Origin: Arenicola marina
Taxonomy: Eukaryota; Annelida; Polychaeta; Arenicolidae
Length of the DNA stretch: 64,000 bases
NCBI GenBank assembly: GCA_964019135.1
Contig: OZ025258.1
Coordinates: 7,211,961-7,275,960 of the forward strand
Direction of reading: 5' to 3'
Below, piece by piece: positions 48,271 through 59,423 of the stretch. A model generated the notes under the pieces. That model worked only from the letters and a program-made list of their open reading frames with translations. It did no database searches and was not told the origin of the DNA. The position numbers were made by a program, and so were the translations under genes. The stretch's first letter is position 1. Every line of letters begins with the position of its first letter.

Positions 48271-48601
48271 AACCCCATGCAGTCACCACCCCGCTATGTA
48301 TATCATGGATCCACCCCCCCCCCCCCACCGCCATCAACCCCATGCAGTCACCCCCCGCTATGTATATCATGGATCCACCCCCCCCCCCCCCACCGCCATC
48401 AACCCCATGCAGTCACCCCCCGCTATGTATATCATGGATCCACCCCCCCCCCCCCCACCGCCATCAACCCCATGCAGTCACCCCCCGCTATGTATATCAT
48501 GGATCCACCCCCCCCCCCCACCGCCATCAACCCCATGCAGTCACCCCCCGCTATGTATATCATGGATCCATCCACCCACCCCGCCCCACCGCCATCAACC
48601 C
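48271..48601. repeat. About 62-bp minisatellite, 5-6 copies
   Basis: The monomer contains ACCCCATGCAGTCACC, CGCTATGTATATCATGGATC and a C-run of 9-13, then ACCGCCATCA. Length variation is confined to the C-run. The first copy merges with the 3' tail of the SINE at 48028-48270, so the array may have grown from a SINE edge. Confidence 0.95.
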
Positions 48602-49976
48602 GTTGCCAGCAAAAACTTTGGAAAGTAGACAGATCGACTCCAAATGTACGTCATACTTAACAAGTTTAACTCAAGAACGAGGCCGAAATTCGATCAATGA
48701 GAGGGGTGTATTTACCGACAGCAGGCGGCGAGATTGCTATATAAGGATATGCTAATGGTGGGTATGTGTGTGGAGGGGGGGGGACGTGCGAGTGGGAGGG
48801 TGATGGTGGTTGACGGGGGGTGTAAAAAGGATTGGTCGGGAGGTCGGAGGGTAGGGTGGGTGGTGACGGACGGGGGTAGGGGAGGGGGCGTGGGACGCCC
48901 TGCCGCCTGGGGAGGTTAACATTGACGGCGCTTGTCAATTGGATTTGGAGCTGACTCTGGCGGCAGTGACCAAGTCCGCGGCCATTACCAGCCCCTCATT
49001 GTCCGACCTTTAACCTTCAACCCGCCAGTCGGCGACTCTCCCTCCCTAACTTCCCTTGAAGCTGTCTGCCCGCTCTACTTCCGGGAGCCCCGACCTCCCG
49101 ATTCAACCCGAGAAACTGGGTCCAATTCACCCCCCCCCCCCTCCCCTACCCCGACAGCCCAACCCCTCCAGTCGTCTTTCACCTATCCTCCGCCTCTCCC
49201 TCCGCCTCCTCCTCCTCCTCCTCCTCCGTCGGTCACACCACAGCCTTCCTACCTACTTACCCTCGCTGCCCCGCCCGCGTCACTCATGCGATGGTGTCGC
49301 CCCCCTGTGGACAGACAGGGAGAATCAAGGACCAACCACTCACCGTGGAGATTAATGGCGAAATCCTTGAACCGGCACAAAAAGCTATAAAACAAATTAT
49401 GAGACAAGGTCAACAGTGTTAGCGGCCGCCGGAGTTGGGTGGCCCTCCTGGGGGTCTTGCCGCCAGTGGCAGCGTGATTTCGGTCGCGTTGACGACGGCT
49501 GGGGGGGGCAACGCGGAGATGGTGCGGGGGCAGGGGGCGGGTGGGCAACTGTGAGAACTTGGTTGACTGGTGCTGTTGGTGGCGGTGGCGGGTGAGGGTT
49601 GGGGTGAGGGGGTGAGGAAGGGGGTGGGGGTGGGAGTGGGGGTGGCCAGGGGTGTGCATGGAAATAGGGGTAATGGGGAAAGGAGCTCCTCATGGACAAC
49701 GCCACCTCACAAGGTGGTAAATGTCGTTTTTCTATTGACCTGTCTCGCTGAGCTATATCGGCTTTTGTGCCTCTCTGATTTAGTCTTCTCGATCTTTGTC
49801 CTTGACCATGACTTTATTGTTGTTATTTTTCTCTATTGGCAGCCTCTCTGTTAAGTTCATCGACCAAATGTGGCAAGTTGTTCGCCTCGCGGCCGGGAAC
49901 GCGGTTTACAAGGCGGCAATGCTGTAAACGAGGCATCTGCGGGAACAAACCGAAATGTACTATATTGTCCTTTGTA
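48602..49976. other. Alternating G-rich and C-rich DNA, no gene supported
   Basis: G-rich plus-strand DNA at about 48763-48905 and 49500-49655 alternates with C-rich DNA at about 49125-49240. Frames here (up to 152 codons) are Pro-rich or Gly/Val-rich by composition. AT-rich single-copy DNA lies at 49720-49860. Confidence 0.6.
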
Positions 49977-51369
49977 CCCGTCCCCCACCCGTCACCCACT
50001 CGTCCCCCACCCGTCACCCACCCGTCACCCACCCGTCCCCCACCCGTCCCCCACCCGTCACCCACCCGTCCCCCACCCGTCACCCATTCGTCCCCCACCC
50101 GCCACCCACCCGTTCTCCACCCGTCCCCCACCCGTCCCCCACCCGTCCCCCACCCGTCACCCACCCGTCACCCACCCGTCACCCACCCGTCCCCCACCTG
50201 TTCTCCACCCGTCACCCACCCGTCCCCCACCCGTCACCCACCCGTCCCCCACCCGTCACCAACCCGTCCCCCACCCACCCCCCACCCGTTCTCCACCCGC
50301 CACCTACCCATCCCCCACCCGTCACCCACCCGTTCCCCACCCGTCACCCACCCGTCCCCCAGCCGTCACCCACCCGTCCCCCACCCGTCACCAACCCGTC
50401 CCCCACCCATCCTCCACCCGTTCTCCACCCGCCACCCACCCATTCTCCACCCGTCACCCACCCGTCCCCCACCCGTCACCCAACCGTTCTCCCCACCCAC
50501 CCGTTCTCCACCCGTCCCCCACCCGTCCCCCACCCGTCCCCCACCCGTCCCCCACCCGTCACCCACCCGTCCCCCACCCATCCCCCACCCGTTCTCCACC
50601 CGCCACCCACCCGTTCTCCACCCATCACCCACCCGTCCCCATCCCGTCACATACCCGTCCCCACCCATCCCCCACCCGTCACCCACCTGTCCCCCAGCCG
50701 TCACCCACCCGTCCCCCACCCGTTCTCCACCCGTCACCCACCCGTCCCCCACCCATCCCCCACCCGTCACCCACCTGTCCCCCAGCCGTCACCCACCCGT
50801 CCCCACCCGTTCTCCACCCGTCACCCACCCGTCCCCCACCCGTCACCCACCCGTCCCCCACCCATCCCCCACCCGTTCTCCAACCGCCACCCACCCGTCC
50901 CACACCCGTCACCCACCCGTCCCCCACCCGTACCCCACCCGTCCCCCACCCGTTCTCCACCCGTTCTCCACCCGTCACTAACCCGTCCCCCACCCGTGAC
51001 CGACCCGTCCCCCACCCGTTCTCCACCCGTCCCCCACCCGTCACCCACCCGTCCTCCACCCATCCCCCACCCGTTCTCCACCCGCCACCCACCCGTTCTC
51101 TACCCGTCACCCACCCGTCCCCCACCCATCCCCCACCCGTTCTCCACCCGCCACCCACCCGTTCTCCACCCGTCACCCACCCGTCCTCCACAGGTCCCCC
51201 ACTCGTCCCTCACCCGTTCTCCACCCGTTCTCCACCCGTCACCCACCTGTCCCCCACCCGTCTCCCACCCGTCCCCCACCCGTCACCCACCCGCCACCCA
51301 CCCGTCACCCACCCGTCCCCCACCCGTCACCCACCCGTCACCCAGGCTGTCCCCCACCCGTCCCCCACC
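49977..51369. repeat. 11-bp minisatellite, about 126 copies (1.4 kb)
   Basis: The monomer is CGTCACCCACC or CGTCCCCCACC, with CGTTCTCCACC and CATCCCCCACC variants. A CGTTCTCCACC copy flanked by the same neighbours recurs many times, so higher-order units exist. Eleven is not a multiple of three, so every frame reads the unit in three phases. The result is simultaneous false plus-strand frames of 622, 519 and 381 codons. The minus strand has G-triplets or longer every 4-8 bases. Confidence 0.98.
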
Positions 51370-51860
51370 AGTATCCCCGTCTCCAGGTACCACCCTACTT
51401 CCCCGGGCGCGACCCACAGCCCCCTGTGATCGACCCCTGTTACCATGTCTCCCTCACAGGGACCCTCCTCCTTATCATGTTCACCTTTTATCTCCATTCC
51501 GCCCCTCCATCCTCCCTCCGCCACCCTCATCCCATCTACCCTTTTACCATCCCCACCCCATCTACTCATTTGGCACTCTACGCCACCCAATCCTTGCCTC
51601 CAACCCTACACCCACCCCCACCCCCACACCCACCCCACTACCCCTTTACTCCCGACCCCCACCTACCCCATTACCCCCACCTCACTACCCTTTTACCCCC
51701 CAGCACCACCTACCCCTTTACCCTCAACCCTACCCCCTCCTACACCGTTACCCCCACCCCCATCTAACCAATTACCCTCCACCCCCACCTACCCCATTAC
51801 CCACACTCCATCTACCCCTTTAGCCCCCACCCCTTTACCATCTCCATTGCTCCCCGAGAA
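51370..51860. repeat. C-rich degenerate tract with CTACCC/TTTACC steps
   Basis: Irregular repeats of CACCTACCCC, ATTACCC and CTTTACCC cover about 51480-51845. They are not CCCTAA telomere repeats. The tract extends the false Pro-rich frames from the 11-bp array. Confidence 0.75.
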
Positions 51861-54800
51861 AAGCCAATTCGGTTGACGCCATAGACTGTTTCAGCAGATT
51901 ATCACCGAGTCCCGCGGCTCAGTTCCCGGTTATCTTGTCAAAGGCAGTTTTTATTTGCCTCACGTTTGGTTTATGGACAGTTTCTATCTTTGGCTTATTG
52001 CATTAGATCTTGACTTAGCTGGACAATCTCGCATCGCGAGGGGTCACAGCTACAGGGTCTCGCGTGACGCTCGCGAGACCTCGCCCATACAAGCCAACGT
52101 TAATAATGATAGGTGTAACACCCTACACACACAGCCAGATATCACCATGTGCCCACGATTTGTGTTTATTATTCCAAGGATATTTTTTTTTATTCCTACT
52201 AAACAATACAATATTGCATCCTTGTCTGTACCGTCACCATTATGGAGAAATTACATAATTAGCAGTACTTTTAATGACAATTGTTTTTTCTGGTGGAGCA
52301 TTACTATTGATAAGATAGATACAGCAGTAAATAGCAGAATTGGCTTTGTAACCAAGATAACCACACTCAGCGTCCCGATGCACTTGACAGCTGGGCTTTG
52401 TCCGAAATGGCGCAAAACCTGCCATCGCTGTCACGGATCCTGAAACTGTCGGCCAGAGAATACATCCAATATTATCACAACCACGGACAATTTTATAGAA
52501 TGATCACCTCATAATGGGTTTTATGAGTATTAACTCACAACGGGTTTTACCTGGTGCAATTTATATGTTATTACTCAGCATTCGGACGGAATTGGACAGG
52601 CTGATGCGATTGGCTTTGTGTGATATCAGATATCGACGATGAAAAACTGATACAGTTATAATGTGAAATGTGTGTCTGTCTCGTAATAACAGTGAAGAGT
52701 TTGAAAGATAGTAATGTCCTATATTTGTGGCACACATCTTGACCTTTTACTAAGCACTCAGTTTGGAAATAGAATCAACACTGCGGCGAAAGCGTAGTTA
52801 AAGCTTATTATCATATCCATCTTAAATTGAATTTCAACAACGCCCACATTCTGATGACATAGTACACAATAACACCACATTCCAGAACACTTTCTTGCAG
52901 AAAATGTGTACGTTCTTGATGTAGCTTCATAATTCGTAATGCACCATGTCTTGACGCAGTCATGACCTCAATATCTTGCACCGGAAAAATGTATGTTTCT
53001 TATGGCAATTTGCTGTATGAGCGGCTTCGTGGAATAAACCAGAATGTGAGTACATTCCGCTGAGTGACGCTCGTTCCTGTGCCAGGTTCGAGTCCAAACA
53101 TCCGAGCTAACGTCCGTGCGGCATCAAAGAAGCTAAAAATGACTTGTTCCGCAGTGTCGTCACGAGCTGTAAACCGAGAGCAATGGGATGGTCGATTACT
53201 TAAGCCGCATTATCAATCTGGTCTCTTCACGGGCAATTAGGAACGCTGTCATAGCCTTGGTGATACATGCACACATATCAGTTTCCTTCAGACAACTCGA
53301 GCCAGTGGCCTTCCATGAATCATCTTTGTAAGTTGTTGCCACCCTCCTGCACGGTATGTCGCCAAATGTCAGTCCAGCCAATCAATCTATTGTTATTGAC
53401 TTACGGGGGTAATTGAATAAGTGGCCGATCAAACATAGAAATAGAAACTAGAGAGGTTCGTCATCCCGTTACACCCCATGGCTGTCTGGCAGGGCGGCAC
53501 ATCCATGTATGTCCCCCCATGTCGCCCACACGTCGCCCACACGTCGCCCACATGATGGATCGTGTGCACAAATAGATTTAGTTGGATGGAAACCATTATC
53601 TCGGCAGCAGACGTGCTGTTGTTTATGTCGTATGGAGGGTCACCGAATACGATAAGAAAGCCTCCCCCCTCCCCTCGCGGGATAATGAACTATGTCTGCG
53701 TTTTATTTCTGTGGAATCGGGTTATTATTTTAGCTTCTTTCAAATTTGTATCCCAGGACGACAAAATAGACATATATGCTAAATAAATGAAACTATGTAA
53801 GTAGTTTCTATGTCTGACCCTTAAAGGTTAAAGGTTAAAGCTAACAGTCGTTTCCGCCCAAGTCGTGTCAGGGTCTAAGCCATTTAAATGTTGTGGCCTG
53901 CTTAGTGCAAGGATGATTTATTCTTGCCATTATGATTCATTGGCAGTATCCTGAACAGCATTCATAAAACTGCGCAATAAATAGCGGACCACACATAAAT
54001 CTGTGACGTAGTACACGTAACTCGCAACTAACGATCAGTTGTGAAGCGAAAACATACTTTCTCATCTTTATTCATATAATTCCCTTTGAAGCAAATGCCA
54101 CAGTTCTGTTAAAGATGCATTGTTATCTTTCACTGCAGCGGATAAGTTTAGTTAGCCGGAAATATCAGCAGAAGCCGATGTATTGATAACTACGTGTATG
54201 TGCGGATCTTCATCTTCACAATATCAGTCAAAGTAAACCCACACACTCTTATTGATGGTGAAAGACGATGCTGGTACGAAATCAATCACGTCATGTGTAC
54301 CAAGTAATATTATCTATTTCGTTTTATAGACATATGAGGAGAAATTAAAGGTATTAACCATCGTCTGATGTGCTGAATTTGCTGTAGAAGAATCCAGTTA
54401 AATAAGGTGTGCAGTCATAACAGTAAAAATCAAATTGGACGATGAATGCGAACGCATTTATTATAAAAAAAGAAGTAGTTGAATATGTTCTGGGTAATAT
54501 ATCGCACTACTGTACATTGACGTGTAATGTTCATTGATCTCCGATTTACTGAGTATGGCCAGGTAAACCACTCCTTTAGATAGAACTACATGACTTAGCG
54601 CGATGATTGTGTCAACGTGAGACCCACCCAATATTCCCGTGTCCTTTATTGATGAAGATAATGGGGATAATAGATTGATCCCGCTACCCATGTGTACATC
54701 CTATCAGGTTTAATTGCTTACAGCATTGAAAGAATGAAGTGCGAATGGCGCCCAGAAACTGAAAGTGCCGATATAATGATGTCGCTTCTGACATGGTTCT

Positions 54801-55264
54801 GTTGTGGCCGTCTATACTTGTTCAAGGTAGCATGGTTTTCGCCTTGGTAAAAACCTCCCGCTGTCTATAAGTACACACTGTCACAGGCTCCGATGTTTGG
54901 AGAATAAAGCCACGGGGCGACTCCCTATTTGTGTGGGAGGTTTTTATCTCTCCCTCTCTCGGCACAATAGCCACTCAGTTATAATGTGGTCACATAGTAG
55001 AGAACCATTAAGGAATACGACGCGTGTTATGGGGCGGCCATCTCCCGGTTTATCTGCGGGGGGCAGCCTGCCAGGTCTGGTGCAGGCTTTGTCATCGCCT
55101 TCACCATCAGAGGCTGCTGGCATCCGGAAGGGCACAGATTAGTGCCCAGGTAAGGAGATCGCGGAGAGGGTCGGGGTAGGGGCGTGGGGCGGCGGGGGGA
55201 GGCGGGGGAGGCCGGGAGTGGGTGTGTTACCTGGTGGGGGAAAGGGGGGGGGGGAGGGCAGCGA
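51861..55264. other. Single-copy, partly AT-rich DNA, no gene supported
   Basis: Contains a 9-bp inverted repeat (52056-52080), TGACGTAGTACAC-like motifs at 52853 and 54004, and a B-box-like GGTTCGAGTCC near 53085. It also holds a three-copy 12-bp ACGTCGCCCACA-type repeat (53520-53555) and AAAGGTT steps (53823-53842). The 162-codon frame at 51955-52443 starts at TTG and has no recognisable domain. A frame of that size is about what chance gives in 64 kb. Confidence 0.55.
52056..52080. promoter_or_regulatory. GGTCTCGCG/CGCGAGACC inverted repeat
   Basis: GGTCTCGCG at 52056-52064 is matched by its exact reverse complement at 52072-52080 across 7 bases. CTCGCGAGA within it is close to TCTCGCGAGA, a known promoter motif in vertebrates. 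A smaller CTCGC/GCGAG pair lies just upstream at about 52028-52040. Function here is speculation. Confidence 0.4.
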
Positions 55265-55455
55265 TGAAATGTTCTGAAGGTAAAGTGCGGTGTGTTACCG
55301 GGCGGGGGAATAGGGATGGGGTTAATTGTGCCGCGGTAGAACAAAAATATTCTGCCCTCTACTTGCGGCTGCCTCAACTGAAATACAGTCACCATGGCTC
55401 TGATGACGTAGGTGAAGGGGGTGGAGTCGTGGTTGCACCCTCACCCCATCCACCC
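55265..55455 (+). repeat. Diverged dispersed repeat, copy A
   Basis: About 185 bp matches copy B at 57650-57837 in the same orientation at roughly 90% identity by eye. The match starts at ATGTTCTG and ends at CACCCCATCCAC. Both copies are open in one frame, but about ten of the roughly eighteen differences change residues, which fits neutral drift better than exon conservation. A G(A/C)AG-GTAAAG donor-like sequence sits at the left edge. Family unknown. Confidence 0.8.
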
Positions 55456-57649
55456 CGCTCACCCCGCCTCCCTCGCCACCAGTTAACGGCACAACGAGCA
55501 AACGAGTTGATATCCTTCTCCCTGCATTTTTCCTATTGTGCGTCATCTCCCGTTTTCTTAGGGCATTTTTTTGCATACACAACCTTCGTCGCAGGCTCCC
55601 TTAATGAGTGGCAACAAATACAGCCCCACCTCTCCTCCCCATCACCCAGCGCCCCATGCCCTCCCATCACCCAGCACCCCCTCCACCCATCACCCCTTCC
55701 CCCGACCACCCAGCATCCCCCCCCCATCGCCTAGTACCCCTCCTATCCCCTAGCGCCCCATGCCCCGGTGCAATGTGTCCCCCACCACCCTCCACCCTCC
55801 CACCGTCCTCCAAAAAAAATAAGAATATAAATATAAAAAATGACCCTGCCGCATTTATGTGTTCATCGATTTCTTCATTTCCAGGAGTGAGATAGAAAGA
55901 GAGAGAGGGGGAAAAATAGTGGCGTGTTTGTCACGCCAATTAGTGTCGGTCAGGTAAAACCGTAATGCCGACCTGCGAGGAGTGTAACAACCAGCGAGCA
56001 CGAACTGGTGGGGGCGGGGGGCTTGGCTTCTATACCGGCAAGCCATACAATGGAAGAAGGCCGCAGGGGGCGGGACTTGACTAGAAAACATCAGATCTAT
56101 TCCGGTGCAAAGACTAATCAGTTTAACTTTCTTGATGACAACCTAATTCAAAGCGGGAGAGAACGGCGGAAGCCCTGAGAGAAGGCGATATTGGTAGCAT
56201 TGTTCTATGGCGACGTTATAGCTTCGGCTTTTGTGAACAGCAAAATATAATCTTATTCGTGTGTCTCTTTGCAGTCTGATATGTTTTGGCGGAATTGAAT
56301 CAGAACAAGGACCTTATTCGTGTTAAAGGGTGGCCTCCAGCCACGATACATATCATACATTTAGGTCAGATTGTTTATGCGCACTGTAAGAAAACGGGGT
56401 TTCTTTTCCTCGCTTGAACCAGATAAATATATATATTTGGCTAGATTTATATAATGAGTCTCTCCTCTCGTCTTGCTTCCATTAAAAACGATTCCCACTA
56501 TTGAAACAACATGCCTGCCGCAATTGCTATGTTGTTAGTACTAACACTATGGATCGTTTCTCAGTTGTTCGAAGTGTGGTACATTTTCTGTGTCACTTTG
56601 TCATCCTTGACTAAATACCGAACGACATGGTAGCGTAAGAACGTTCTTGATCAGTATATGAATCGATGCAATGAATTTAATAAAATACAAAAGGGAAATC
56701 CGCTTGATTTATGTGTACAAAGTTGGCGAGAATGATCGATCTCGAGGGGGAAACAGCTAAAAATTGACAAAATATCTCAGGGAGAAGTTGAAGTAATGTC
56801 GTTTTGCTTCAAAACTAGGCACATGACGAGGTAGCCAAACGGGTCCCCGAGCTGTCGACAACACAATACTGATTGCAGGATGTAATTCATTAAATCATCT
56901 GTCTTCATTTCCATCTCCCGTCGGTCCTCTTTCTCTGGCACTGTGCTAGGCGGTGTGCTGCGCCCTTCATAAATATTCCTCCGCGTGCCCCACGCCATAC
57001 ATCTCACGCATAACCATCAGCGCAAAAATACATCTTTATACCCCCCCCCCTGCCCCATCCGCCTCTACCTGTACCCCCCTCCCCCTTCCCCACCCAGCTA
57101 CCCTCTCTCACGCATAAGGTGCAATCAGCCGGTGCCTCTACTCTGTACCACTTCCTCCACCGCCCTCTCCCATCCCCTCTCAACGTCTCCTTTTTTGTGA
57201 GTCTCATCTCGCAGTTGGTCGTGTGACACCTTATTCCCGCATCTGTCTTCATATTATTGGTTCAATGGTATCTCAACACGCGTAGCAGACGCGCGTCGCT
57301 GATGCACCATCTTAGAAACTACACTTTGTCTGCAACAAGATACACAATACTCCAGTCTGTGTCTTACATTGCAATAACGGCCATTGCTTTCCACCTGTCC
57401 TCAGCCAATCACTGGGATTAAAGACCTACTCCGAATCTTTTTCTACCATCATCTCTATCATTTCTATCATCTACCATTTCTTTCATTTTTCATACACAGC
57501 GAAATGTGAAGGATGTTCGTTGATTTCTTCCTTGGCTCAGTATCATGCAACATGGGATATAATTTGAGCAGTCACCGGCGGTGTCGCCACCGGTCTCTTT
57601 ACATTACATCAAACGCAGCTTCTTTTACTCTCAGTTAGTACGGTTGCCC
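55456..57649. other. Single-copy stretch between the paired repeats
   Basis: A degenerate C-rich ATCACCCAGC repeat lies at about 55640-55760, an A-rich patch at 55810-55845, AT-rich DNA at 56390-56770 and a C-run near 57040-57050. No gene was recognised. Confidence 0.55.
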
Positions 57650-57837
57650 AGATGTTCTGCAGGTAAAGTGCGGTGTGTTACCGGGCGGGGGAAAAAAGGT
57701 GGGGTTAATTGTTCCGCGGTGGAGCAAAACTATTCTGCCCTATACTTGCGGCAGCCTCAACTGAAATACCGTCACCATGGCTCTGATGACGTGGAGGAAG
57801 GCGGTGGCGTCGTGGTTACACCCTCACCCCATCCACT
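57650..57837 (+). repeat. Diverged dispersed repeat, copy B
   Basis: Partner of copy A at 55265-55455, about 2.39 kb downstream in direct orientation. The left edge reads CTGCAG-GTAAAG, a strong match to a 5' splice donor. Downstream of CACCCCATCCAC the two loci diverge completely. Confidence 0.8.
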
Positions 57838-59423
57838 AATTGGGCAGCCAACATATCCTTCGTACAGAACAAGTACAAGACTTACCCTATTCCCTAGGGT
57901 TCACACGTCGACAGTTGCTACTGTCCTCTACCCTAGTACATCATCTCATCTCACCGTCTAGCTCATGTTCCAATCCATTACTTCCCCCCTATAGTTCTGT
58001 TCTTTATACCGTTTTTGTTCCGTTTTCCCGCTTCCCCTTTTGTTCTGTTTTGTTCTTTACGGCCACACCGAATGCATCGGGTGATAAATTTATTTTCCTC
58101 GTACCTTTCCGCGCTGTATCCTACGACAAAGGCCGGATAACACTACCCTGCTCGCCCCCACCCCTCCCCCCCCCGCCCCCCATCCAAGAGCTCCCCCTAC
58201 CCCCTCCCCCCCAATACAGGGCCAGGCCTTCATGTGGCCATGATTTACTCCGGCTAAATATCGCTGTATATACGCAGATAATGGGGCGGGATTGGGCGGC
58301 GTGGCGGTGACCTGGTTCCGCCGCCTCCATTCATTGCCTGGTGCTTCCTCTGCCTCGCGCTCCCGGTGGGGCAGGCGGGAAAAAGAACAAGTTTTATTAT
58401 TAAAAGCTGCATTATTTATGTGAAACTTGTTTACCGCAATAAGCCCCTCTGACCGTGTATGCCGCTATCGATCTACAGGGTGCACAGGAAGGGGGTTGCA
58501 CGGGGTGGTGTGGGCAGAGAGGGTGGCGGGGGGGGGGAGAGGATTACGGGTTATTACCTGTGTTATTTTTTGCGGTTATGAAGATATGAAAATGGCAGTG
58601 ATGAGAGATATTTGAAGAGTTATCGAACCAAAGAAATGTTGATCCAGATGCTCCACGCTCGCGTCGATGCGAAATGCTTTCTTTGTTTGATTTTCCTGTG
58701 ACAAACATCCCACACAAGCCATATCCAGTGCCCCCTTTCCAAGGGATTTCGTAGTTAGCCACCACCTGATGTTTTACCCCGTTCCTTTTCACCCCGACCC
58801 GCCTTCACACACACACACCCACCTCCACCAACCCACATCTATCAGTAGACTAATTCACCCCCCCCCTCCGCCACCCCCCCCCCATCCCACCTTTATAATG
58901 GATTACGAACAACCGGAAGTCGGACTTGATCACGATATCGGCGTCTTTCATTGTGATCCCAGGCCCGCCTCCCCTTACACCACCACCTCTCCTCACCTTC
59001 ACTCTTATCTCTCACCCCCAGCACGTCCCCACGTACCTAACCATAGAGCCGCCCCCCCCCCCCTCTTCCTAACCCATCCCGGCCTTCCCATCCCACCCTC
59101 CGTCTCTTCCTTCACGTCTATCTCCCCTTCTCCCAGCCCGCCTATCTTCCCTGGTGACAACCTGCCGGCGAGCGTCGAACCCAGCACGCATCGCGCACAT
59201 TCATCCCAGAACCCCGCTAACGGGGAGGGAGGGGAGAGGAGGAGGGGGGGGGGGCGTGGCTAGAGGCATCCTACCGGGCATTCCGCTGCCAAACGTGGCA
59301 TGCAACCATAGGTATCCACACGTCATTCACCCATCCCTACCATTCACCTCACCATCTCCACTCATAACCACCGCCCCATCTCTCTCTGTGCCCCGCTTCC
59401 TTAACGCCCTTCTGCTTCACTAC
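57838..59423. other. Single-copy to C-rich DNA before the 45-bp array
   Basis: C-rich patches lie at 58150-58215, 58858-58890 and 59050-59062, and G-runs lie near 58530 and 59244-59255. The frame at 58769-59263 is Pro-rich by composition. No gene was recognised. Confidence 0.55.

Noticed and set aside
49836-51823. Pro/His/Ser-rich frames of 381, 519 and 622 codons in all three plus-strand phases
   Set aside because: An 11-bp stop-free monomer opens every phase. Three simultaneous overlapping proteins are not credible.
51480-51850. Telomere-like CCCTAA repeats
   Set aside because: The steps are CTACCC, TTACCC and CACCTACC without a regular 6-bp period, so this is general C-rich low complexity.
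51955-52443. A 162-codon frame in AT-rich DNA
   Set aside because: It starts at TTG with no recognisable domain. Roughly one frame this long is expected by chance, so it stays unannotated.
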